From: Pleurodeles waltl
Taxonomy: Eukaryota > Chordata > Amphibia > Caudata > Salamandridae
Reading direction: 5' to 3'
NCBI RefSeq assembly: GCF_031143425.1
Contig: NC_090446.1
Location: forward strand, 1,549,188,749-1,549,252,748
Length of the DNA: 64,000 bases
Shown here: positions 13,601 through 27,900 of the stretch, in pieces
Layout of the letters: each line of letters opens with the position of its first letter
Numbering within the stretch: the first letter of the stretch is position 1
Translations under genes and position numbers: made by a program
Notes under the pieces: generated by a model
The model's database searches: none
Told to the model about the DNA's origin: nothing
What the model saw: the letters and a program-made list of their open reading frames with translations, nothing else

Positions 13601-16600
13601 CCAGATCCCTGACACAGCAGAAGGCACTCCTAAACCACATCTCTGACACAGGAGAGGGTGCTCCTATACCAGATCCCTGACACAGGACTGGGTGCTCCTT
13701 TACCAGATCCCTGATACAGCGGAGGGCACTCCTAGACCAGAACCCTGACACAGGAGAGGGTGCTCCTATACCAGATCCCTGACACAGGTCAGGGTGCTCT
13801 TATACCAGATCCCTGTCACAGGAGCTAGCACTCCTAAACCAGAACTTGACACAGGAGAGGGTGCTCCTTAACCAGATCCCTGACACAGGAGAGGGTGCTC
13901 CTAAACCAGATCCCTGACAGAGGAGAGGGTGCTCCTATACCAGATCCCTCAGACAGCAGAGGACACTCCTAAACCAGATCCCTGCCACAAGAGAGGGTGC
14001 TCCTATACCACATCTCTAAAACGGGAGAGGGTGCTCATAAACCAGATCCTTGACACAGGACAGGGTGCTCCTAAGCCAGATCCCTGACACAGGACAGGCT
14101 GCTCCTATACCAGATCCCTGACACAGCAGATGGTGCTTCTATACCAGATCCCTGACACAGCAGAGGGCACTCCTAAACCTGATCGCTGACACAGGAGATG
14201 CCGCTCCTATACTACATCTCGACACAGGAGAGAGCCCTCCTAAACCAGATCCCTGAGGAAGGGAAAACCCCACACACAACAGGTTTTTGAGACAGGACCA
14301 AGTACACCCACAGCAGATCCCTGACACAGGAGAGGGCGCTCCTATACCAGATCCATGACACTGGAGGGGGTGTTCCTAAACCAGATCCCTGACACAGGAG
14401 AGGGCGCTCCTAAACCAGATCCCTCACACAGGGGAAAGCCCACACACAACAGGTCCTTGAGACAGGACCAAGTACACCCACAGCAGCTCTCTGACACAAG
14501 AGAGGGCGCTCCTAAACCAGATCCCTGACACTGGAGAGGGTGCTCTTAAAGCAGATCCTTGACACAGGAGAGGTCGCTCCTAAACCAGATCCCTGACACA
14601 GGAGAGGGTGCACCTAAACCAGATCCCTGACACAGGAAAGGGTGCTCCTAAACCAGATCCCTGACACAGGAGAGGGTGCTCCTAAACCAGATCCCTCACA
14701 CAGCATAGGGCACTCCTAAACCAGATCCCTGACACAGGAGAGGGCACTCCTATACCACATCTCTGACACAGGAGAGGGCGCTCCTAAACCATATCCCTGA
14801 CACAGGACAGGATGCTCCTAAACCAGATCCCTGACACAGGACAGTGTGCTCCTATACCAGATCCCTGACACAGCAGGGGGTGCGTCTATAAAAGATCTCG
14901 GAGACAGGAGAGGGCGATCCTAAACCAGATCCCGGACACAGGGGAAAGCCCACACACAACAAGTCTTTGAGACAGGACCAAGTACACACACAGCAGATCC
15001 CTGACACAGGAGAGGGTGCTCCCATACCAGATCAATGACACTGGAGAGAGCGCTCCTAAGCCAGATCCCTGACACAGGAGGGGGCGCTCCTAAACCAGAT
15101 TCCTCACACAGGGGAAAGCCCACACACAACAGGTCTTTGAGACAGGACCATGTACACCCACAGCAGCTCTCTGACACAAGAGAGGGTGCTCCTAAACCAG
15201 ATCCATGACACAGGAGAGGGTGCTCTTAAACCAGATCCCTGACACAGGAGAGGGTGCTCCTAAACCAGATCATAGGAGAGGGCGCTCCTAAACCAGATCC
15301 CTGACACAGGAGAGGCCACTCCTAAACCAGATCCCTGACACAGGAGAGGGCGCTCCTATACCAGATCCCTGACACAGGACAGGGTGCTCCTATACCAGAT
15401 CCCTGACACAGCAGAAGGCACTCCTAAACCAGATCTCTGACACAGGAGAGGGCGCTCCTATACCAGATCCCTGACACAGGACTGGGTGCTCCTTTACCAG
15501 ATCCCTGACACAGCAGAGGGCACTCCTAGACCAGAACCCTGACACAGGAGAGGGCGCTCCTATACCAGATCCCTGACACAGGTCAGGGTGCTCTTATACC
15601 AGATCCCTGACACAGGAGCTGGCACTCCTAAACCAGAACCTGACACAGGAGAGGGCGCTCCTAAACCAGATCCCTGACACAGGAGAGGGTGCTCCTAAAC
15701 CAGATCCCTGACACAGAAGAGGGTGCTCCTATACCAGATCCCTCAGACAGCAGAGGACACTCCTAAATCAGACCCCGGCCACAAGAGAGGGTGCTCCTCT
15801 ACCACATCTCTAAAACAGGAGAGGGCGCTCATAAACCAGATCCTTGAAACAGGACAGGGTGCTCCTAAGCCAGATCCCTGACACAGGACAGGCTGCTCCT
15901 ATACCAGATCCCTGACACAGCAGAGGGTGCTTCTATACCAGATCCCTGACACAGCAGAGGGCACTCCTAAACCTGATCGCTGACACAGGAGATGCCGCTC
16001 CTATACCACATCTCGGACACAGGAGAGAGTGCTCCTACACCAGATCCCTGTGGAAGGGAAAAGCCCACACACAACAGGTCTTTGAGACAGGACAAGTACA
16101 CCCACAGCAGATCCCTGACACAGGAGAGGGCGCTCCTATACCAGATCCATGACACTGGAGGGGGTGCTCCTAAACCAGATCCCTGACACAGGAGAGGGCG
16201 CTCCTAAACCAGATCCCTCACACAGGGGAAAGCCCACACACAACAGGTCTTTGAGACAGGACCAAGTACATCCACAGCAGCTCTCTAACACAAGAGAGGG
16301 CGCTCCTACACCAGATCCCTGACACAGGAGAGGGTGCTCTTAAAGCAGATCCTTGACATAGGAGAGGTCGCTCCTAAACCAGATCCCTGACACAGGAGAG
16401 AGCGCTCCTAAACCAGATCCCTGACACAGGAGAGAGCATTCCTAAACCAGATCCCTGACGCAGGAGAGGGCGCTCCTAAACCAGATCCCTGACACAGGAG
16501 AGGGGGCTCTTATACCACATCTCTGACACAGCAGAAGGTGCTCCTAAACCAGATCCCTGACACAGGAGAGGGAGCTCCTAAACCAGATCCCTGACACAGG

Positions 16601-18970
16601 AGAGGGTGCTCCTAAACCACATCCATGACACAGGAGAGGGTGCTCCTAAACCAGATCCCTCACACAGCAGAGGGTACTCCTAAACAAGATCCCTGACACA
16701 GGAGAAGGCGCTCCTAAACCAGATCCCTGACACAGGAGAGGGCGCTCCTGTACCACAGCTCTGAAACAGTAGAGGGTGCTCCTAAAACAGATCCCTGACA
16801 CAGGAGTGGGTGCTCCTAACCCAGATCCCTGACACAGGAGAGGGCCCTGCTAAACCATATCCCTGACACAGGGGAAAGCCCACACACAACAGGTCTTTGA
16901 GACAGGACCAAGTACACCCACAGCAGATCCCTGACACAGGAGAGGGCGCTCCTATACCAGATCCCTGACACAGCAGAGGGCACTCCTAGACCAAAACCCT
17001 GACACAGGAGAGGGCGCTGCTATACCAGATCCCTAACACAGGTCAGGGTGCTTCTATAACAGATCCCTGACACAGCAGAAGGTGCTCCTAAACGAGATCC
17101 CTGACACAGGAGAGGGTGCTACTAAACCACATCCCTCACACATCAGAGGGCGCTCCTAAACCAGATCCCTGACACAGGAGAGGGCGCTCCTATACCACAT
17201 CTCTGAAACGGGAGAGCGCGCTCCTAAACCAGATCCCTGACACATGACAGGGTGCTCCTAAGCCAGATCCCTGACACAGGACAGGGTGCTCCTTTACCAG
17301 ATCCCTGACACAGCAGAGGGTGCTTCTATACCAGATCCCTGAGACAGCAGAGGGCACTCCAAAACCTAATCCCTGACACAGGAGATGCTGCTCCTATACC
17401 ACATCTCTGACACAGGAGAGGGAGATCCTAAACCAAATCCCTGACACAGGGCAAAGCCCACACACAACAGGTCTTTGAGACAGGACCAAGTACACCCAAA
17501 GCAGATCCCTGACACAGGAGAGGGTGCTCATATAACAGATCCATGACACTGGAGTGGGTGCTCCTAAACCAGATCCCTGACACAGGAAAGGGCGCTCCTA
17601 AACCAGATCCCTCACACAGGGGAAAACCCACACACAACAGGTCTTTGAGACAGGACCAAGGACACCCACAGCAGCTCTCTGACACAAGAGAGGGTTCTCC
17701 TAAACCAGATCCCTGACACAGGAGAGGGCGCTCTTAAATCATATCCCTGACACAGGAGAGGATGCTCCTAAACCAGATCGCTGACACATGGGAAAGCCCA
17801 CACACAACAAGTCTTTGAGACAGGACCAAGTACACCCACAGCAGATCCCTGACACAGGAGATGGCGCTCCTATACCAGATCCCTGACACAGGAGAGGGCG
17901 CTCCTAAACCAGATCCCTGACACAGGACAGGGTGCTCCTTAACCAGGTCCATGACACAGGAGAGGGCGCTTGTAAACAAGATCCCTGACACAGGACAGGG
18001 CGCTCCTATCCCAGATCCCTGACACAGGAGACGCAACTCCTAAACAAGATCCCTGACACAGGAGAGGGCGCTCCTAAACCAGATTCCTGACGTAGGGAAA
18101 AGCCCACCCAGAACAGGTCTTTGAGACAGGACCAAGTACACCCACAGCAGATCTCTGACACAGGAGAGGGCACTCCTAAACCAGATCACTGACACAGGAG
18201 AAGGTGCTCCTAAACCAGATCCCTGACACAGGAGAGGCCACTCCTAAACCAGATCCCTGACACAGGAGAGGGCGCTCATATTCCAGATCCCTGACACAGG
18301 ACAGGGTAGTCCTATGCCAGATCCCTGACACAGCAGAAGGCACTCCTAAACCAGATCTCTGACACAGGAGATGGCGCTCCTATATCAGATCCCTGACACA
18401 GGACAGGGCGCTCCTAAACCAGATCCCTGACACAGGACAGGGTGCTCCTATCCCAGATCCCTGACACAGGAGACGCAACTCCTAAACAAGATCCCTGACA
18501 CAGGAGAGGGCGCTCCTAAACCAGATTCCTGACGTAGGGAAAAGCCCACCCAGAACAGGTCTTTGAGACAGGACCAAGTACACCCACAGCAGATCTCTGA
18601 CACAGGAGAGGGCACTCCTAAACCAGATCACTGACACAGGAGAAGGTGCTCCTAAACCAGATCCCTGACACAGGAGAGGCCACTTCTAAACCAGATCCCT
18701 GACACAGGAGAGGGCGCTCATATTCCAGATCCCTGACACAGGACAGGGTGCTCCTATGCCAGATCCCTGACACAGCAGAAGGCACTCCTAAACCAGATCT
18801 CTGACACAGGAGAGGGCGCTCCTATACCAGATCCCTGACACAGGACTGGGTGCTCCTTTACCAGATCCCTGACACAGCAGAGGGCGATCCTATACCAGAT
18901 CCCTGACACGGAAGAGTGCGCTCCTATACCAGATACCTGACACAGCAGAGGGTGCTCCTAAACCAGATCC
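7681..18970. repeat. Higher-order superunit, copy 1 (11,290 bp)
   Basis: Tandem neighbour of copy 2. Sequence from 18,971 on repeats the sequence from 7,681 on at offset 11,290. The joint lies within a 24-bp identity (18,971-18,994), after which copy 1's own continuation would read CTCCTATACC rather than CTCCTAAACC, as it does at the end of copy 2 (about 32,208). Offsets to copy 2 step as follows: 11,290; 11,256 after one unit lost in copy 2; 12,473 after a 1,217-bp gap in copy 1 near 9,300; 10,730 after the 1,743-bp duplication in copy 1; then about 10,732; 10,698 after another lost unit; and 10,800 after three extra units in copy 2. Confidence 0.85.
10258..13743. repeat. 1,743-bp tandem duplication inside copy 1
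   Basis: Two adjacent copies, 10,258-12,000 and 12,001-13,743, match at a constant offset of 1,743 bp and look identical wherever compared; translated segments at 10,416/12,159, 10,585/12,328 and 11,383/13,126 are the same. The breakpoint lies in a 17-bp identity, after which one side reads GGGCGCTCC and the other GGGTGCTCC. Copy 2 carries this segment once (from about 22,731), so the duplication is later than the 11-kb duplication. 1,743 is not a multiple of 34 because the segment contains truncated units. Confidence 0.92.
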
Positions 18971-21900
18971 CTGACACAGGAGAGGGCGCTCCTAAACCAA
19001 ATCCCTGACACAGGGAAATCCCACAAACAACAGGTCTTTGAGACAGGACCAAGTACACCCACAGCATATCCCTGACGCAGGAGAGGGCTCTCCTATACCA
19101 GATTCATGACACTGGAGGGGGTGCTCCTAAACCAGATCCCTGACACAGGAGAGGGCCCTCCTGAACCAGATCCCTCAAACAGGGGAAAGCCCACACACAA
19201 CAGGTCTTTGAGACAGGACCAAGGACACCCACAGCAGCTCTTTGACACAAGAGAGGGTGCTCCTAAACCAGATCCCTGACAGAGGAGAGGGAGCTCTTAA
19301 ACAAGATCCCTGACACAGGAGAGGGCGATCCTAAACCAGATCCCTAACACAGGAGAGGACGCTCCTAAACCAGATCCCTGACACAGAAGAGGGTGATACT
19401 AAACCAGATCCCTGACACAGCAGAAGGCACTCCTAAGCCAGATCCCTGACACATGAGAGGGCGCTCCTATACCACATCTCTGACACAGGAGAGGGCGCTT
19501 CTAAACCAGATCTCTGACACAGGAGATCCCTGATACAGGAGAGGGTGCTCCTAAACCAGATCCCTGACAGAGGAGACGGTGCTCTTAAAACAGATCCCTG
19601 ACACAGGAGAGGGCGCTCTTAAACCAGATCCTTGACACAGGAGAGGGTGATCCTAAACCAGATCCGTGACACAGCAGAAGGCACTCCTAAACCAGATACC
19701 TGACACAGGAGAGGGCGCTCCTATACCACATCTCTGACACAGGAGAGGTTGCTTCTAAACCAGATCCCTGACACAGGACAGGGTGCTCCTATACCAGATC
19801 CCTGACACAGGAGATCCCTAATACAGGAGAGGTTGCTCCTAAACCAGATCCCTGACACAGGAGAGGGTGCTCCTAAACCACATCCCTCACACAGCAGAAT
19901 GCGCTCCTAAACCAGATCCCTGACACAGGAGAGGGCGCTCCTATACCACATCTCTAAAACCGGCGAGGGCGCTCCTAAACCAGATCCCTGACACAGGACA
20001 GCTTGCTCCTAAGGCAGATCCCTGACACAGGACAGGGTGCTCCTATACCAGATCCCTGACACAGCAGGGGGTGCTTCTATGCCAGATACCTGAAACAGCA
20101 GAGGGCACCTCTAAACCTGATCCCTGACACAGGAGATGCCGCTACTATACCACATCTCTGACACAGGAGAGGGCACTGCTTTACCAGATCCCTGACACAG
20201 GGGAAAGCCCACACACAACAGGTCTTTGAGAGAGGACCAACTACACCCACAGCAGATCCCTGACACAGGAGAGGGCGCTCCTAAACCAGATCCCTGACAC
20301 AGGAGAGGGCACTCCTAAACCAGATCCCTGACACAGGAGAGGGCGCTCCTAAACCAGACCCCTCACACAGCAGAGGGCACTCCTAAACAAGATCCCTGAC
20401 ATAGGAGAAGGTGCTCCTAAACGACATCTCTGTAACAGGAGAGGGCTCTCCCAAACCAGATCCCTGACACAGGACAGGGTGCTCCTATACCCGATCACTG
20501 ACACAGCAGAGGGTGCTTATATACTAGATCCCTGACACAGCAGAGGGCACTGCTAAACCTGATCCCTGACACAAGAGATGCCGCTCCTATATCACATCTC
20601 TGACACAGGAGAGGGCGCTCCTAAACCAAATCCCTGACACAGGGAAAGCCCACAAACAACAGGTCTTTGAGACAGGACCAAATACACCCACAGCAGATAT
20701 CTGACACAAGAGAGGGCTCTCCTACACCAGATCCATGACACTGGAGGGGGTGCTCCTAAACCAGATCCCTGACACAGGAGAGGGCCCTCCTAAACCAGAT
20801 CCCTCAAACAGGGGAAAGCCCACACACAACAGGTCTTTGAGACAGGACCAAATACACCCACAGCAGATCTCTGTCACAGGAGAGGGCGCTCCTAAACCAG
20901 ATCCCTGACAGAGGAGAGGGGGCTCCTAAACAAGATCCCTGACACAGGAGAGGGTGACCCTAAACCAGATCCCTGACACAGCAGAAGGCACTCCTAAACC
21001 AGATCCCTGACACAGGAGAGGGCGCTCCTATACCACATCTCTGACACAGGAGAGGGCGCTTCTAAACCAGATCTCTGACACAGGAGAGGGTGCTCCTAAA
21101 CCAGATCCCTGACACAGGAAAGGGTGCTCCTAAACCAGATCCCTGACACAGGAGAGGGTGCTCCTAAACCAGATCCCTCACACAGCAGAGGGCACTCCTA
21201 AACCAGATCCCTGACACAGGAGAGGGCACTCCTATACCAAATCTCTGACACAGGAGAGGGCGCTCCTAAACCAGATCCCTGACAAAGGATGCTCCTACAC
21301 AAGATCCCTGACACAGCAGAGGGTGCTTCTATACCAGATCCCTGACACAGCAGAGGGCACTCCTAAACCTGATCTCTGACACAGGAGATGCCGCTCCTAT
21401 ACCACACCTCTGACACAGGAGAGTGCGCTCCTAAACCAAATCCCTGACACAGGGAAATCCCACAAACAACAGGTCTTTGAGACAGGACCACGTACACCCA
21501 CAGCAGATCCCTAACACAGGAGAGGGCTCTCCTATACCAGATCCATGACACTGGAGGGGGTGCTCCTAAACCATATCCCTGACACAGGAGAGGGCCCTCC
21601 TAAACCAGATCCCTGACACAGGAGAGGCCACTCCTAAACCAGATCCCTGGCACAGGAGAGGGCCCTCCTAAACCAGATCGATCAAACAGGGGAAAGCCCA
21701 CACACAACAGGTCTTTGAGACAGGACCAAGGACACCCACAGCAGCTCTTTGACACAAGAGAGGGCGCTCCTAAACCAGATCCCTGACAGAGGAGAGGGAG
21801 CTCTTAAACAAGATCCATGACACTGGAGAGGGCGATCCTAAACCAGATCCCTGACACAGGAGAGGACGCTCCTAAACCATATCCCTGACACAGGAGAGGG

Positions 21901-24900
21901 TGGTCCTAAACCAGATCCCTGACACAGAAGAGGGTGATACTAAACCAGATCCCTGACACAGCAGAAGGCACTCCTAAACCAGATCCCTGACACAGGAGAG
22001 TGTGCTACTGTACCACATCTCTGAAAAGGAGAGGACGCTTCTAAACCAGATCCCTGACACAGGAGAGGATGCTCATATACCAGATCCCTGACACAGGAGA
22101 TCCCTGATACAGGAGAGGGTGCTCCTAAACCAGATCCCTGACAGAGGAGACAGTGCTCTTAAAACAGATCCCTGACACAGGAGAGGGCACTCTTAAACCA
22201 GATCCCTGACACAGGAGAGGGTGATCCAAAATCAGATCCGTGACACAGCAGAAGGCACTCCTAAACCAGATACCTGACACAGGAGAGGGCGCTCCTATAC
22301 CACATCTCTGACACAGGAGAGGGCGCTTCTAAACCAGATCCCTGACACAGGACAGGGTGCTCCTATACCAGATCCCTGACACAGGAGATCCCTAATACAG
22401 GAGAGGTTGCTCCTAAACCAGATCCCTGACAGAGGACATGGTGCTCCTAAGCCAGATCCCTGACACAGGACAGGGTGCTCCTATACCAGATCCCTGACAC
22501 ATCAGAGGGTGCTTCTATGTCAGATCCCTGACACAGCAGAGGGCACCCCTAAACTTGATCCCTGACACAGGAGATGCCGCTACTATACCACATCTCTGAC
22601 ACAGGAGAGGGCGCTCCTTAACCAGATCCCTGACACAGGGGAAAGCCCACACACAACAGGTCTTTGAGAAAGGACCAACTACACCCACAGCAGATCCCTG
22701 ACACAGGAGAGGGCACTCCTAAACCAGATCCCTGACACAGGAGAGGGCGCTCCTAAACAACATCACTGAAACAGGAGAGGGCTCTCCCAAACCAGATCCC
22801 TGACACAGGACAGGGCGCTCCTATACCAGATCCCTGACACAGCAGAGGGTGCTTCTATACCAGATCCCTGACACAGCAGAGGGCACTCCTAAACCTGATC
22901 CCTGACACAGGAGATGCCGCTCCTATACCACATCTCTGACACAGGAGAGGGCGCTCCTAAACCAAATCCCTGACACAGGGAAAGCCCACAAACAACAGGT
23001 CTTTGAGACAGGACCAAGTACACCCACAGCAGATCTTTGACACAGGAGAGGGCTCTCCTATACAAGATCCATGACACTGGAGGGGGGGCGACTAAACCAG
23101 ATCCCTGACACATGAGAGGGCCCTCCTAAACCAGATCCCACAAACAGGGGAAAGCCCACACACAACAGGTCTTTGAGACAGGACCAAGGAAACCCACAGC
23201 AGCTCTCTGACACAGGAGAGGGCACTCCTAAACCAGATCCCTGACAGAGGAGAGGGCGCTCTTAAACCAGATCCCTGTCACAGGAGAGGGCGCTCCTAAA
23301 CCAGATCCCTGACACAGGAGAGGGTGCTCCTAAACAAGATCCCTGACACAGGAGAGGGTGACCCTAAACCAGATCCCTGACACAGCAGAAGGCACTCCTA
23401 AACCAGATCCCTGACACAGGAGAGGGCGCTCCTATACCACATCTCTGACACAGGAGAGGGCGCTTCTAAACCAGATCGCTGACACAGGAGAGGGCGCTCA
23501 TATACCAGATCCCTGACACAGGAGATCCCTGATACAGGAGAGGGTGCTCCTAAACCAGATCCCTGACACAGGAAAGGGTGCTCCTAAAACAGATCCCTGA
23601 CACAGGAGAGGGTGCTCCTAAACCAGATCCCTCACACAGCAGAGGGCACTCCTAAACCAGATCCCTGACACAGGAGAGGGCACTCCTATACCACATCTCT
23701 GACATAGGAGAGGGCGCTCCTAAACCAGATCCCTGACACAGGATAGGATGCTCCTAAACCAGATCCCTGACACAGGACAGGGTGCTCCTATACCAGATCC
23801 CTGACACAGCAGGGGGTGCTTCTATAAAAGATCTCTGACACAGGAGAGGGCGATCCTAAACCAGATCCCGGACACAGGGGAAAGCCCACACACAACAAGT
23901 CTTTGAGACAGGACCAAGTACACACACAGCAGATCCCTGACACAGGAGAGGGTGCTCCCATACCAGATCAATGACACTGGAGGGAGCGCTCCTAAGCCAG
24001 ATCCCTGACACTGTAGAGGGCGCTCCTAAACCAGATTCCTCACACAGGGGAAAGCCCACACACAACAGGTTTTTGAGACAGGACCAAGTACACCCACAGC
24101 AGCTCTCTGACACAAGAGAGGGTGCTCCTAAACCAGATCCCTGACACAGGAGAGGGCGCTCTTAAACCAGATCCCTCACACAGGAGAGGGTGCTCCTAAA
24201 CAAGATCATAGGAGAGGGCGCTCCTAAACCAGATCCCTGACACAGGAGAGGCCACTCCTAAACCAGATCCCTGACACAGGAGAGGGCGCTCCTATACCAG
24301 ATCCCTGACACAGGACAGGGTGCTCCTATACCAGATCCCTGACACAGCAGAAGGCACTCCTAAACCAGATCTCTGACACAGGAGAGGGCGCTCCTATACC
24401 AGATCCCTGACACAGGACTGGGTGCTCCTTTACCAGATCCCTGATACAGCGGAGGGCACTCCTAGACCAGAACCCTGACACAGGAGAGGGTGCTCCTATA
24501 CCAGATCCCTGACACAGGTCAGGGTGCTCTTATACCAGATCCCTGTCACAGGAGCTAGCACTCCTAAACCAGAACTTGACACAGGAGAGGGTGCTCCTAA
24601 ACCAGATCCCTGACACAGGAGAGGGTGCTCCTAAACCAGATCCCTGACAGAGGAGAGGGTGCTCCTATACCAGATCCCTCAGACAGCAGAGGACACTCCT
24701 AAACCAGATCCGTGCCACAAGAGAGGGTGCTCCTATACCACATCTCTAAAACGGGAGAGGGTGCTCATAAACCAGATCCTTGACACAGGACAGGGTGCTC
24801 CTAAGCCAGATCCCTGACACAGGACAGGCTGCTCCTATACCAGATCCCTGACACAGCAGATGGTGCTTCTATACCAGATCCCTGACACAGCAGAGGGCAC

Positions 24901-27900
24901 TCCTAAACCTGATCGCTGACACAGGAGATGCCGCTCCTATACTACATCTCGGACACAGGAGAGAGCCCTCCTAAACCAGATCCCTGTGGAAGGGAAAAGC
25001 CCACACACAACAGGTTTTTGAGACAGGACCAAGTACACCCACAGCAGATCCCTGACACAGGAGAAGGCGCTCCTATACCAGATCCATGACACTGGAGGGG
25101 GTGTTCCTAAACCAGATCCCTGACACAGGAGAGGGCGCTCCTAAACCAGATCCCTCACACAGGGAAAAGCCCACACACAACAGGTCCTTGAGACAGGACC
25201 AAGTACACCCACAGCAGCTCTCTGACACAAGAGAGGGCGCTCCTAAACCAGATCCCTGACACTGGAGAAGGTGCTCTTAAAGCAGATCCTTGACACAGGA
25301 GAGGTCGCTCCTAAACCAGATCCCTGACACAGGAGAGGGTGCACCTAAACCAGATCCCTGACACAGGAAAGGGTGATCCTAAACCAGATCCCTGACACAG
25401 GAGAGGGTGCTCCTAAACCAGATCCCTCACACAGCATAGGGCACTCCTAAACCAGATCCCTGACACAGGAGAGGGCACTCCTATACCACATCTCTGACAC
25501 AGGAGAGGGCGCTCCTAAACCATATCCCTGACACAGGACAGGATGCTCCTAAACCAGATCCCTGACACAGGACAGTGTGCTCCTATACCAGATCCCTGAC
25601 ACAGCAGGGGGTGCTTCTATAAAAGATCTCTGAGACAGGAGAGGGCGTAACCTAAACCAGATCCCGGACACAGGGGAAAGCCCACACACAACAAGTCTTT
25701 GAGACAGGACCAAGTACACACACAGCAGATCCCTGACACGGGAGAGGGTGCTCCCATACCAGATCAATGACACTGGAGAGAGCGCTCCTAAGCCAGATCC
25801 CTGACACAGGAGGGGGCGCTCCTAAACCAGATTCCTCACACAGGGGAAAGCCCACACACAACAGGTCTTTGAGACAGGACCATGTACACCCACAGCAGCT
25901 CTCTGACACAAGAGAGGGTGCTCCTAAACCAGATCCATGACACAGGAGAGGGTGCTCTTAAACCAGATCCCTGACACAGGAGAGGGTGCTCCTAAACCAG
26001 ATCATAGGAGAGGGCGCTCCTAAACCAGATCCCTGACACAGGAGAGGCCACTCCTAAACCAGATCCCTGACACAGGAGAGGGCGCTCCTATACCAGATCC
26101 CTGACACAGCAGAAGGCACTCCTAAACCAGATCTCTGACACAGGAGAGGGCGCTCCTATACCAGATCCCTGACACAGGACTGGGTGCTCCTTTACCAGAT
26201 CCCTGACACAGCAGAGGGCACTCCTAGACCAGAACCCTGACACAGGAGAGGGCGCTCCTATACCAGATCCCTGACACAGGTCAGGGTGCTCTTATACCAG
26301 ATCCCTGACACAGGAGCTGGCACTCCTAAACCAGAACCTGACACAGGAGAGGGCGCTCCTAAACCAGATCCCTGACACAGGAGAGGGTGCTCCTAAACCA
26401 GATCCCTGACACAGAAGAGGGTGCTCCTATACCAGATCCCTCAGACAGCAGAGGACACTCCTAAATCAGATCCCTGCCACAAGAGAGGGTGCTCCTCTAC
26501 CACATCTCTAAAACAGGAGAGGGCGCTCATAAACCAGATCCTTGAAACAGGACAGGGTGCTCCTAAGCCAGATCCCTGACACAGGACAGGCTGCTACTAT
26601 ACCAGATCCCTGACACAGCAGAGGGTGCTTCTATACCAGATCCCTGACACAGCAGAGGGCACTCCTAAACCTGATCGCTGACACAGGAGATGCCGCTCCT
26701 ATACCACATCTCGGACACAGGAGAGAGTGCTCCTACACCAGATCCCTGTGGAAGGGAAAAGCCCACACACAACAGGTCTTTGAGACAGGACAAGTACACC
26801 CACAGCAGATCCCTGACACAGGAGAGGGCGCTCCTATACCAGATCCATGACACTGGAGGGGGTGCTCCTAAACCAGATCCCTGACACAGGAGAGGGCGCT
26901 CCTAAACCAGATCCCTCACACAGGGGAAAGCCCACACACAACAGGTCTTTGAGACAGGACCAAGTACATCCACAGCAGCTCTCTAACACAAGAGAGGGCG
27001 CTCCTACACCAGATCCCTGACACAGGAGAGGGTGCTCTTAAAGCAGATCCCTGACACAGGAGAGGTCGCTCCTAAACCAGATCCCTGACACAGGAGAGAG
27101 TGCTCCTAAACCAGATCCCTGACACAGGAGAGAGCATTCCTAAACCAGATCCCTGACGCAGGAGAGGGCGCTCCTAAACCAGATCCCTGACACAGGAGAG
27201 GGGGCTCTTATACCACATCTCTGACACAGCAGAGGGCGCTCCTAAACCAGATCCCTGACACAGGAGAGGGAGCTCCTAAACCAGATCCCTGACACAGGAG
27301 AGGGTGCTCCTAAACCACATCCATGACACAGGAGAGGGTGCTCCTAAACCAGATCCCTCACACAGCAGAGGGTACTCCTAAACAAGATCCCTGACACAGG
27401 AGAAGGCGCTCCTAAACCAGATCCCTGACACAGGAGAGGGCGCTCCTGTACCACAGCTCTGAAACAGTAGAGGGTGCTCCTAAAACAGATCCCTGACACA
27501 GGAGTGGGTGCTCCTAACCCAGATCCCTGACACAGGAGAGGGCCCTGCTAAACCATATCCCTGACACAGGGGAAAGCCCACACACAACAGGTCTTTGAGA
27601 CAGGACCAAGTACACCCACAGCAGATCCCTGACACAGGAGAGGGCGCTCCTATACCAGATCCATGACACTGGAGGGGGTGCTTCTAAACCAGATCCCTGA
27701 CACAGGAGAGGGTGCTCCTATACCAGATCCATGACACAGGACTGGGTGCTCCTTTACCAGATCCCTGACACAACAGAGGGCACTCCTAGACCAAAACCCT
27801 GACACAGGAGAGGGCGCTCCTATACCAGATCCCTAACACAGGTCAGGGTGCTTCTATAACAGATCCCTGACACAGCAGAAGGTGCTCCTAAACGAGATCC

